NCBI GenBank assembly: GCA_903958285.1
Contig: CAJBSR010000144.1
Location: forward strand, 1 to 8,182
Length of the DNA stretch: 8,182 bases
Reading direction: 5' to 3'
DNA from: an uncultured Sphingomonadales bacterium
GTDB taxonomy: Bacteria > Pseudomonadota > Alphaproteobacteria > Sphingomonadales > Sphingomonadaceae
How positions within the stretch are numbered: position 1 is the first letter of the stretch; every line of letters starts with the position of its first letter. The notes under the pieces are model-generated. The model did not search any database, was not told where the DNA came from, and worked only from the letters and a program-made list of their open reading frames with translations. Shown one piece after another: positions 1-6,845 of this stretch. The translations under genes and the position numbers were made by a program.

Positions 1-3000
1 AAGACGTTACGACCGAGGTAGTCGTAGGTGCCTGGGAACGTGTTACCGTTACCAAAGCCACCCAGCGACGACTGTCTGATCAACGGCGGATCACGATCGA
101 AGATGTTGTTGACGCCGATACGGAGCGTCATCGTGTCTTTGATCGGAAGCGCGAAGAGCAAGTCGAAGTACGACTGTGCCTTGATCTTCTCATCGACAGT
201 CGGTGCAGCACCCGGCGACGCAAGATCAGGATCCGTGCTCAGCGTGTCAACCGTCACGCCACCAAGGTAGCGCCAGCGCACGGTGAAGCCAAAATCATTG
301 GCCGTCGTGAGCTTCAGGTTGGTGTTGAACCGGTACTTGGGGTTCGGGTTACCGCAGGTGATGCCGTAGAACCCAGCGCAGTCATAGGTGAACCCATTGG
401 TGATCGGCTGTGCGACATACTTGTCGAGGTACGTACCAACGAATTCCCACTTCAGCTTGTTGTTGCCAATCGTGGTGCGATAGTCAGCGTTGATATCGAC
501 ACCTGCCGACGAGAACGAACCTGTGTTGGTCGTCTGGTTGTTCACAAAGCCCGATTCATCAAGCCAAAGCGAACCAGCGGCTGGGCCGGAAGCCGTACGG
601 TTGATCTTGCTGCAGAAGAACGGATCACCTGAGGAAACGCACTGGTTCAGGATAACCTGCGCACCAATGGTTCCGACGGCGTCTTTCACCTTGATGTTGT
701 AATAATCCACCGAGGCCGTGAAGCCGCTGAGGAAGCCCTTCGGTGTCAGGATAACGCCTGCCGTCCAGGAGTCAGACTTTTCCGGGTTCAGGTTGAGGTT
801 GCCCCCTCCGAACTGGTTGTACTGCTGTGCCGAGTTTGGCGTAACCGAACCGTAAAGTGTGGTCGGCAAGCCAGTCAGGGCGCACTGGGCAGCCGTTGCG
901 GTCGGCGTTGCGCCTGCGCACGGATCTGTGCCAGCAAACAGACCAACAGATTGGTTGAGGAACAGCTCACCGATGTTTGGCGAACGGACAGCACGGTTGC
1001 GCGAGGCGCGGAACGTGATGTCTTCAATCGGCGCCCAGGTACCGGCAATCTTCCAAGTGTTTTCGGAATTCTTACCGGCAGCGCCACGAACGTCATAGGT
1101 CGAACGGCGGAAACCGAGTTCGAGCGAGAGATCGTGGAAAAACGCCTTGTCAGTGACGAGCGGCAGCGATGTTTCTGCGAACATATCCGTCACCGAGTAG
1201 CGACCATCAATCGGGAGGGTTGGGCCGCCCTGACCGGCACCATCGCCATTGATGTAGGACAGGTCAGGCTGTGTCGCGAGCGACTCGGTCCGGTTTTCAA
1301 CACCAAGGGCGACTTTCACCGCTTCGTCAGACAGCGGTGACTGGAAGCCGATCGAGCCAAGATCACCCGTCAGCTGACCCGCAAAAATCTTCTGCTTGGT
1401 CGTGCCGGTGAGCACCAGCGGGATACCGATATAGGCCGCTGCTGCCGACGAAATGCCGCCTGCGTTGAACACGTTGTAAGGAACGCAGCTCGGGTCAGAC
1501 CCATCGACCACTGACTTACAGGTCGGGACGCCGCCGACGTTCACAACCTGCAAGGCACGGTTGATGCGTGCACTCGACACGTCGTTGCGATAGGTGTTGG
1601 CAACCTTGATCTGACCGATCTGAGCGGAGACGTCGTATGACCAGGAGTCGGAGATATCGCCCTTCATACCCGTTACGATACGGAACTGGTTGAAGCCGAT
1701 ATCGTTGAAGCGGTTACCACCTTCGACGTTGCGCTTCCCGATAAGAATTGTCGAGTTGACAGCCTGACCGACGGTGCTGGTCGGCGTCGCGCCCAGCGTC
1801 GTGCCAGGAACCTGGCAGACGAGTGCCGCAAGTGCAGGGTTGGCGAGCAACAAGGGGTTATCGCAGTTGACAGTCCGCGGACCGAAGAAGGCACCCGACG
1901 GCGCGATCTGTGCCTTCGTGCTGTAGTCCATGAACATGATGTCCATGTAAGGCTTGAAGGCATCGCTGATTTCATATTCTGCAAATGCGCCGGCCGTGTA
2001 GCGGTCGGATGGACGGCGGAAATAGTTCGCCGGGCCAAAGTTGAATGAATCTGTCGCGCCGGAGTAGTTGCGAAGCGCGTTCGTGTCGAGCAGCGTCTGC
2101 GAAGCCAACTGAGCGGCTGCCGTCAGAATCGGGTTGCCGCCTGCGTCAAAGCGAAGGTTTCCAGCAGCATCGCGAGCCTGCGTACGCGCAGCCGTCGGAT
2201 TGAGCAAAGCGCCGAAGCGTGAACGGGCCGGTGTGCCCGAACCGCCGCAAGCGAAGTTATCGAACGCACCATTCGGGTTCAGCGTGCAGATTGAGTAGTC
2301 ATACTTGTCCTGCGTGATCGCCGTTTCATGACGATAGCCCGCATAAGCAACGACGTTACCGCGATCATCATCAAAGCCAGCGCCAATGGCAAGCGTGGCG
2401 TCGTAGGACTGACCCGTGACAAGGTTGCCCTCCGGTGCGCGGTTAGATGACGCATTGACGATGCTGCGAATGTCATTGTTGTTGGTGTGCTGATAGAACG
2501 CATATTGCGAATCCAGACGCACGCCGCGGAAGCTGCGGTTCATCTTGAAGTTCACAACACCGGCGACAGCGTCTGCACCATAGGTTGCCGAAGCACCACC
2601 GGTCAGCAGCTCAACACCGGAAACGAGTGCGGCTGGAATGAAGTTCAAATCGGCACCGGCACCACCACCGATGTTACCCGGCATAAGGCGGCGACCGTCG
2701 ATCAGAACGACCGTACGGCTTGGCCCGAGGCCACGAAGGTCGATCGTCGCGGTACCGTCGGCACCGTTGGACACGCCCGAGCTCTGTCCCGCGAACACCT
2801 GCGGCAGCGAGTTGGTCAGATCTTCGATCTTGGTGGCACCGAATTCCTTGATGGCTTCCGACGTCACGACCGTGACGGGGCTGGCCGATTCAACGTTCGG
2901 GCGCGCGATGCGCGAACCGGTGACGACGATTTCGCCAGCACCTTCTTCAGCAGCGCTCTGTGCGAAGGCCGGGGAAGACAGCATGGCAAGGCCGAGAACG

Positions 3001-3050
3001 ACAGGTGCAACACCGGCCTTCAGGCTTGAGAACTTTTGGATCTTTTTCAC
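1..3050 (-). CDS. TonB-dependent outer-membrane receptor, copy 1 (3' end cut by window)
   Basis: This gene encodes an outer-membrane active transporter that binds a scarce nutrient outside the cell and imports it with energy from TonB-ExbB-ExbD. Reading from GTG at 3050 the frame stays open for 1016 codons and reaches the window edge in the same frame as copy 2, ending ...DYLGRNV. By homology about eight residues are missing (total about 1024). Residues 1-30 are a signal peptide (MKKIQKF start, cleavage after AFA). A TonB-box-like EIVVTG lies near 40-45, then a plug domain with DLRGLG, DGRRL and GGASATYGADAV motifs to about residue 165, then a beta-barrel. There is no N-terminal STN signalling domain. 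Twelve cysteines all fall in the barrel region and match those of copy 2. The start is set by an AAGGGA Shine-Dalgarno seven bases upstream. The substrate is unknown, and no transporter or enzyme partner is visible. Family assignment is secure; function beyond it is not. Confidence 0.95.
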   Translation of the reverse strand, partial: MKKIQKFSSLKAGVAPVVLGLAMLSSPAFAQSAAEEGAGEIVVTGSRIARPNVESASPVTVVTSEAIKEFGATKIEDLTNSLPQVFAGQSSGVSNGADGTATIDLRGLGPSRTVVLIDGRRLMPGNIGGGAGADLNFIPAALVSGVELLTGGASATYGADAVAGVVNFKMNRSFRGVRLDSQYAFYQHTNNNDIRSIVNASSNRAPEGNLVTGQSYDATLAIGAGFDDDRGNVVAYAGYRHETAITQDKYDYSICTLNPNGAFDNFACGGSGTPARSRFGALLNPTAARTQARDAAGNLRFDAGGNPILTAAAQLASQTLLDTNALRNYSGATDSFNFGPANYFRRPSDRYTAGAFAEYEISDAFKPYMDIMFMDYSTKAQIAPSGAFFGPRTVNCDNPLLLANPALAALVCQVPGTTLGATPTSTVGQAVNSTILIGKRNVEGGNRFNDIGFNQFRIVTGMKGDISDSWSYDVSAQIGQIKVANTYRNDVSSARINRALQVVNVGGVPTCKSVVDGSDPSCVPYNVFNAGGISSAAAAYIGIPLVLTGTTKQKIFAGQLTGDLGSIGFQSPLSDEAVKVALGVENRTESLATQPDLSYINGDGAGQGGPTLPIDGRYSVTDMFAETSLPLVTDKAFFHDLSLELGFRRSTYDVRGAAGKNSENTWKIAGTWAPIEDITFRASRNRAVRSPNIGELFLNQSVGLFAGTDPCAGATPTATAAQCALTGLPTTLYGSVTPNSAQQYNQFGGGNLNLNPEKSDSWTAGVILTPKGFLSGFTASVDYYNIKVKDAVGTIGAQVILNQCVSSGDPFFCSKINRTASGPAAGSLWLDESGFVNNQTTNTGSFSSAGVDINADYRTTIGNNKLKWEFVGTYLDKYVAQPITNGFTYDCAGFYGITCGNPNPKYRFNTNLKLTTANDFGFTVRWRYLGGVTVDTLSTDPDLASPGAAPTVDEKIKAQSYFDLLFALPIKDTMTLRIGVNNIFDRDPPLIRQSSLGGFGNGNTFPGTYDYLGRNV
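1441..1492 (-). repeat. 52-nt block identical to the other receptor gene (copy 1 side)
   Basis: These 52 bases match 4832-4883 without a mismatch, with a mismatch immediately on each side. The block encodes the part of the barrel around SCVPYNVFNAGGISS. Identity includes third codon positions, while neighbouring stretches carry silent differences, so it reads as recent duplication history or local gene conversion between the two receptors. Confidence 0.85.
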
Positions 3051-3057
3051 GTTCCAG

Positions 3058-3063
3058 TCCCTT
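3058..3063 (-). promoter_or_regulatory. Ribosome binding site of receptor copy 1 (GTG start)
   Basis: The minus strand reads AAGGGA, then seven bases, then GTG at 3050. This supports the GTG start. The resulting signal peptide aligns residue for residue in length with that of copy 2 when copy 2 is started at its TTG. Confidence 0.65.
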
Positions 3064-3073
3064 TTCTGGATGC

Positions 3074-3091
3074 GGCCACCGGACAGTGGCC
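3074..3091. other. Hairpin in the leader of receptor copy 1
   Basis: GGCCAC (3074-3079) and GTGGCC (3086-3091) form a perfect six-base-pair stem around a six-base loop. It lies about 24 bases upstream of the GTG start in the untranslated leader of copy 1, close enough to affect ribosome access. On the plus strand the stem is followed by TTTTCGTTTTC, so it also resembles a weak intrinsic terminator facing away from the gene, but no plus-strand gene precedes it. The fold is seen; any role is inference. Confidence 0.4.
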
Positions 3092-3211
3092 TTTTCGTTT
3101 TCATCGCCAATTCAAGGGAAGACGGCACACAGACGCGCTGCGCCCACACCATCCCCTGTGTTAGCTTGTGGACGGCAATGCGCGTCGGCAGGGAGGGTTT
3201 CAATCACTTTC

Positions 3212-3257
3212 AAATCATTATGGCACGTTTATTACGCCACAGTGGCATCTTTGCCAC
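3212..3257 (-). promoter_or_regulatory. Putative promoter/operator of receptor copy 1
   Basis: This stretch holds clustered half-sites. A perfect inverted repeat GTGGCA-N4-TGCCAC lies at 3242-3257, an overlapping GCCAC-A-GTGGC at 3236-3246, and a further TGGCAC at 3221-3226. On the minus strand they are followed by CCATAATGATTTG (3211-3223), whose CATAAT could serve as a -10 box. The same CCATAATGAT occurs upstream of receptor copy 2. There is no good -35 hexamer at 16-18 bases, which would fit an activator-dependent promoter. CATAAT lies about 167 bases upstream of the start codon, implying a long leader. The repeats are seen; the promoter call is inference. Confidence 0.4.
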
Positions 3258-3284
3258 AGAGGGCCCGGCGGCTGCCAAGCGCAC

Positions 3285-3320
3285 AAACAAAAGCGGCGGG
3301 GAGATTGCTCTCCCCGCCGC
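3285..3320 (-). terminator. Rho-independent terminator of receptor copy 2
   Basis: On the minus strand, 31 bases after the TAA of copy 2, a perfect twelve-base-pair GC-rich stem (3293-3304 with 3309-3320) encloses the tetraloop GCAA, a GNRA-type loop. It is followed directly by TTTTGTTT (3292-3285). This is a textbook intrinsic terminator and should largely stop read-through into receptor copy 1, making the two receptors separate transcription units. A small extra inverted repeat, CTAAG-N5-CTTAG at 3341-3355, spans the stop codon. Confidence 0.92.
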
Positions 3321-3351
3321 CAATGTTTGGTATCTTCAGTCTAAGCGAGAC

Positions 3352-6351
3352 TTAGAAATCAGCGCTCAGGTTGATGAAGACGTTACGACCCAGATAGTCA
3401 TAGGTGCCGGGGTACGTGTTACCGTTACCACCACCAAGCGACGTCTGGCTGATGAGCGGCGGATCACGATCGAAGATGTTGTTGACGCCAACACGCAGCG
3501 TCATCGTGTCCTTGATCGGAAGCGCGAACAACAGGTCGAAGTAGCTCTGTGCGCCGATGTGCTGATCGATCGCGGGCGAATCGCCGGCCAGATCCACATC
3601 TGTGCTCAACGTATCAACCTTGGCCTTGCCCATGTAGCGCCACCGGACGGTGAAGCCAAAGTCATTGGCAGTCGTAAGCTTCAGGTTGGTGTTGAAGCGC
3701 ACCTTCGGGCTCGGGATGCCGCAGGTGTTGCCGTACAGACCAGCGCAGTCATAGGTGAAGCCACCGGTGATCGGCTGTGCGACATAAGAGTCGAGGTACG
3801 TGCCGACAAAGTCCCACTTCAGCTTGTTGTTGCCGATGGTGGTGCGATAGTCAGCGTTGATGTCGAAACCCGACGACTTGAGCGAACCGGTGTTCGTGAT
3901 CGTGTTGTTCACGAAGCCAGATTCAGCGAGCCACAGCGAACCAACCGCAGGACCGGCGGACGCCGGCGAACGGTTGATCTTGCCGCAGAAGAACGGCTCA
4001 CCCGTTGCAATGCACTGGTCGAGGATGACCTGAGCACCGACGGTTCCGACAGCGTTGTTGACCTTGATGTTGTAGTAGTCAATCGAAGCCGTGAAGCCGC
4101 TGAGGATACCCTTTGGTGTCAGGACAACGCCTGCCGTCCAGGTGTCAGCCTTTTCCGGGCTCAGGTTGAGGTTACCACCACCGAACTGGTTGTACTGTTC
4201 CGCCGTGTTGGGCTCAAGCGTGCCGAACAGAGCTGTTGGCAGACCTGTCAGAGCGCACTGTGCAGCCGTAACGTTGGTCGGAGCACGACCGGTGTTTGCA
4301 TCATTGACGCATGGGTCGCTGCCGCCGAACAGGCCGATCGAGGCGTTGCTGAACAGTTCACCGATGTTCGGCGAACGAACAGCGCGGTTGCGCGATACGC
4401 GGAAGGTGACTTCCTCGATCGGCTTCCAAGTGCCAGCAATCTTCCAAGTGTTTTCGGAATTCTTACCGTCAGCGCCAGTCACATCATAGGTCGAACGACG
4501 GAAGCCGAGTTCGAGCGAGAGGTCCTGGAAGAACGCCTTATCCGAAACGATCGGCAGGGCGGCTTCTGCGAACAGATCCGTCACGGTGTAACGACCAGCA
4601 CTCGGAAGCGTCGGGCCACCCTGACCAGCGCCATCACCATTGATGTAGGCAAGGTCAGGCTGTGTGGCGAGCGATTCCGTGCGGTTCTCAATACCGAGAG
4701 CAACCTTCACAGCTTCACCCGACAACGGCGACTGAAGACCAAATGTGCCAAGATCACCCGTGACCTGGCCAGCGAAGATCTTTTCCTTGGTCGTGCCGGT
4801 CAGCACCAGCGGAATGCCGATGTAGTTGGCCGCTGCCGACGAAATGCCGCCTGCGTTGAACACGTTGTAAGGAACGCAGCTCGCATCCGACCCATCAACA
4901 ACCGACTTACAGGTTGCAACGCCACCGACGCTGACGACCTGCAGAGCACGGTCGATGCGTGAGCTCGACACGTCGTTACGATAGGTGTTGGCAACCTTGA
5001 TCTGGCCCATCTGGGCATAGATGTCGTATGCCCAACCGTCGGTGATGTCGCCCTTCAGGCCCGTAACGATACGGAACTGGTTGAAGCCGATATCGTTGTA
5101 GCGGTTACCACCTTCGGTGTTACGCTTACCGATGTTGATGGCGACGTTGGTCGCTGTGCCCTTAGCTGCGCCGCACGCAGCGGTTGCGAGCGTCGGGTTG
5201 GCGAGGAGCAACGGGTTGTCGCAGTTGACCGTGCGCGGGCCGTAGAAGGCGCCCGAAGGAGCGATCTGGGCGTCCGTGCTGTAGTCCATGAACATGACGT
5301 CCATGTAAGGCTTAAAGTTGTCGCTGATTTCATATTCAGCGAATGCACCAGCCGTGTAGCGCTCGGACGGACGACGATAATAGTTGGCAGGGCCAAAGTT
5401 AAAGGCGTCGGTGCCGGTTGCGTAAGCGCGCAGCGTGTTGTTGTCGAGCAGCGTGAAAGCTGATGATGCAGGCAGACCGGCAAGCGTGCGGTTAGCAGCC
5501 GTAAAGCCGCCAAAGCGTGCACGCTGAGGCGTACCCGAACCACCGCAAGCGAAGCCGTCGCCGGCGCCGTTCTGGTTCAGCGTGCAGATCGAGTAGTCAT
5601 ACTTGTCCTGCGTGATCGCCGATTCATGACGATAGCCTGCGTATGCAACAACGTTGCCGCGGTCGTCGTCAAAGCCTGCGCCAATGGCGAGCGTGGCATC
5701 ATAAGCTTCACCCGTGGTGACGTTGCCTTCAGGTGCGGTCACGCGGCCCGAAGCATTAACGGTGTCACGCACAGCGCCATTGTTGTTGTGCTGATAGAAG
5801 CCGTACTGCGCATCCAGACGCACGCCGCGGAAGCCGCGGTTCATCTTGAAGTTCACAACGCCCGAAACAGCGTCTGCACCGTAGGTTGCCGAAGCACCAC
5901 CGGTCAGAATTTCAACACCGGATACCAGAGCGGCCGGGATGAAGTTAAGGTCGGCACCGGCACCACCGCCGATGCTGCCTGGCATCAGGCGACGACCGTC
6001 GATGAGAACAACCGTGCGGCTTGCACCGAGACCACGAAGGTCAATCGTTGCAGTACCGTCAGCACCGTTCGACACGCCCGAGTTCTGGCCGGCGAATACC
6101 TGCGGCAACGCGTTGGTCAGATCTTCGATCTTCGTTGCGCCGAATTCCTTGATGGCTTCCGACGTCACGACGGTGACGGGGCTTGCGGCTTCAAGGTTCG
6201 GACGCGCGATGCGCGAACCGGTAACAACGATGTCGCTGGCAGCTTCTTCTGCTGCAGCTTGCGCGAACGCAGGCGAGGCGACGGCGAACAGGCTGAGCGC
6301 GAGAGGCGCTGCCCCTGCCTTCAGACCCGAAAGGATTGTGCTCTTTTTCAA
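3352..6351 (-). CDS. TonB-dependent outer-membrane receptor, copy 2 (complete)
   Basis: A complete 999-residue TonB-dependent transporter, paralogous to the receptor just downstream. Residues 1-30 form a signal peptide ending ASPAFA before Q31. DIVVTG near 40-45 is a TonB-box-like segment. The plug follows to about residue 165 (DLRGLG, DGRRLMPG, GGASATYGADAV). The rest is beta-barrel, ending in NLSADF with the terminal phenylalanine expected for BamA-mediated insertion. No STN domain is present. Twelve cysteines occur as six close pairs, all in the barrel and probably in surface loops. I place the start at TTG (6349-6351): GGAG lies six bases upstream, and the resulting N-terminus matches copy 1. 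An in-frame GTG at 6361-6363 would add four residues (1003) but has no Shine-Dalgarno and would itself overlap the GGAG. A strong terminator follows the gene. The substrate is unknown; large receptors of this kind in sphingomonads may take siderophores, glycans or other compounds. Confidence 0.96.
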   Translation of the reverse strand: MKKSTILSGLKAGAAPLALSLFAVASPAFAQAAAEEAASDIVVTGSRIARPNLEAASPVTVVTSEAIKEFGATKIEDLTNALPQVFAGQNSGVSNGADGTATIDLRGLGASRTVVLIDGRRLMPGSIGGGAGADLNFIPAALVSGVEILTGGASATYGADAVSGVVNFKMNRGFRGVRLDAQYGFYQHNNNGAVRDTVNASGRVTAPEGNVTTGEAYDATLAIGAGFDDDRGNVVAYAGYRHESAITQDKYDYSICTLNQNGAGDGFACGGSGTPQRARFGGFTAANRTLAGLPASSAFTLLDNNTLRAYATGTDAFNFGPANYYRRPSERYTAGAFAEYEISDNFKPYMDVMFMDYSTDAQIAPSGAFYGPRTVNCDNPLLLANPTLATAACGAAKGTATNVAINIGKRNTEGGNRYNDIGFNQFRIVTGLKGDITDGWAYDIYAQMGQIKVANTYRNDVSSSRIDRALQVVSVGGVATCKSVVDGSDASCVPYNVFNAGGISSAAANYIGIPLVLTGTTKEKIFAGQVTGDLGTFGLQSPLSGEAVKVALGIENRTESLATQPDLAYINGDGAGQGGPTLPSAGRYTVTDLFAEAALPIVSDKAFFQDLSLELGFRRSTYDVTGADGKNSENTWKIAGTWKPIEEVTFRVSRNRAVRSPNIGELFSNASIGLFGGSDPCVNDANTGRAPTNVTAAQCALTGLPTALFGTLEPNTAEQYNQFGGGNLNLSPEKADTWTAGVVLTPKGILSGFTASIDYYNIKVNNAVGTVGAQVILDQCIATGEPFFCGKINRSPASAGPAVGSLWLAESGFVNNTITNTGSLKSSGFDINADYRTTIGNNKLKWDFVGTYLDSYVAQPITGGFTYDCAGLYGNTCGIPSPKVRFNTNLKLTTANDFGFTVRWRYMGKAKVDTLSTDVDLAGDSPAIDQHIGAQSYFDLLFALPIKDTMTLRVGVNNIFDRDPPLISQTSLGGGNGNTYPGTYDYLGRNVFINLSADF
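4832..4883 (-). repeat. 52-nt block identical to the other receptor gene (copy 2 side)
   Basis: This is the partner of the block at 1441-1492, lying in the same place of the second receptor. The two receptor genes as a whole form a tandem direct duplication; this is a long exact match I could verify by eye. Confidence 0.85.
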
Positions 6352-6363
6352 AGTAGTCTCCAC
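6349..6363 (-). promoter_or_regulatory. Start region of receptor copy 2: Shine-Dalgarno GGAG selecting TTG
   Basis: The minus strand reads GTGGAGACTACTTTG. GGAG at 6358-6361 is six bases from TTG at 6349-6351, ideal Shine-Dalgarno spacing. The upstream in-frame GTG (6361-6363) overlaps this element and has no purine-rich site of its own. The TTG choice gives the same thirty-residue signal peptide length as copy 1. Confidence 0.7.
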
Positions 6364-6459
6364 TGTTGAAGTGCGTGCCCGACAAAGCAGGCGCGCTTCC
6401 GACAGCCGACGAAGGTTTTACACCTCGCCTAAGCTGACCGATGGCCGCCACTGCTGCAC

Positions 6460-6469
6460 ATCATTATGG
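6460..6469 (-). promoter_or_regulatory. Possible -10 element of receptor copy 2 (shared CCATAATGAT motif)
   Basis: The minus strand reads CCATAATGAT, the same ten bases found upstream of receptor copy 1 (3214-3223). CATAAT fits a -10 box and lies about 111 bases upstream of the TTG start. No convincing -35 lies 16-18 bases further up. A palindrome begins 21 bases upstream of CATAAT, a layout parallel to copy 1 (19 bases). The shared motif is seen; its role as a promoter is inferred. Confidence 0.35.
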
Positions 6470-6489
6470 TTTTCAAGGATTTCCAACGG

Positions 6490-6511
6490 ATTTGACACGC
6501 GAATGTCAAAT
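6490..6511. promoter_or_regulatory. 22-bp palindrome, putative operator of receptor copy 2
   Basis: ATTTGACA (6490-6497) and TGTCAAAT (6504-6511) form perfect eight-base arms around the six-base spacer CGCGAA. The length and symmetry fit a binding site for a dimeric helix-turn-helix regulator. Each arm contains TTGACA, so a -35 hexamer could be read in either direction, but no -10 box follows at normal spacing. Spacing differs from the FNR/Crp-type TTGAT-N4-ATCAA site. The regulator is not identifiable from this window. Confidence 0.55.
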
Positions 6512-6512
6512 G

Positions 6513-6660
6513 ATTGTGCCATATTTACAACTAAACATCGATTACTGTGCCATTTTAATTTAAAAATATCGCCATTATGATTTCAATTTAACGTCATTCT
6601 GCCGTTTTATATTAAAATCATTTTGGCTTTTGTTTAAGAGCCACTTTGGTACCATTGTGC
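6513..6660. promoter_or_regulatory. AT-rich intergenic stretch with repeated TGCCA/TGGC half-sites
   Basis: This stretch is far richer in A and T than its surroundings and contains no credible gene. A loose ten-base motif close to ATTNTGCCAT recurs on the plus strand at 6513, 6544, 6596, 6620, 6643 and 6654. GCCATTATGATTT at 6571-6583 is nearly the reverse complement of AAATCATTATGGC at 3212-3224 in front of copy 1, and AAATCATTTTGGC at 6615-6627 is another relative. TGGCT-N10-AGCCA lies at 6624-6643. It probably contains upstream activator sites for copy 2, and perhaps promoter elements for the plus-strand genes. Confidence 0.4.
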
Positions 6661-6845
6661 GCTGCACCTCTTTGCGGCTCGGATGAAGACCGCTACTTCA
6701 AAGGAGCAGGCAAGGGTCGGGCGAGCGGGTCAGGTGAGAGCGACTCGTCCGGCAATGTATGTGCTGATTCTGCAACACTGGCTTCTGCCCTTCGTTTCCG
6801 GCACATCATCAGCGAGAAACAAAACTTGTTTGAGAAGAGGGCCTG
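6661..6845 (+). other. Presumed leader region of the plus-strand gene cluster; no gene seen
   Basis: Base composition returns to normal here. Short open frames exist on both strands, but none has a good start site or recognisable sequence. I see no convincing -35/-10 pair, terminator or riboswitch fold. The last bases (AAGAGG at 6835-6840, five bases before ATG at 6846) are the ribosome binding site of the next gene. Confidence 0.4.

Noticed and set aside
1..3050. Possibility that receptor copy 1 is a frameshifted pseudogene
   Set aside because: The start at 3050 and the C-terminal DYLGRNV at the left edge are in the same frame, and I read the variable region near 2040-2280 codon by codon without a stop. 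The length difference from copy 2 is fully explained by in-frame indels.
3074..3102. Plus-strand intrinsic terminator (stem plus TTTTCGTTTTC)
   Set aside because: The stem is only six base pairs and there is no plus-strand gene before it to terminate; kept only as a leader hairpin.
2638..4962. 774-residue open frame on the plus strand across both receptor genes and their intergenic region
   Set aside because: It is antisense to two well-supported receptor genes, crosses a terminator and promoter region, and its translation is arginine/valine-rich with no recognisable domain. The two halves resemble each other only because the receptors are duplicates.
6490..6511. FNR/Crp-type site
   Set aside because: The arms TTGAC and GTCAA are separated by eight bases rather than the four typical of FNR-type sites.
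6508..6527. Possible sigma-54 promoter (TGGCAC on the minus strand)
   Set aside because: The -24-like TGGCAC is present, but the required GC of the -12 element is missing at the correct distance. The same fails for TGGCAC at 3221 on the plus strand.
5626..6580. Plus-strand open frames of 247 and 213 codons over the 5' part of receptor copy 2
   Set aside because: They are antisense shadows of the plug-coding region; matching shadows occur at the same place in copy 1, as expected from duplication.
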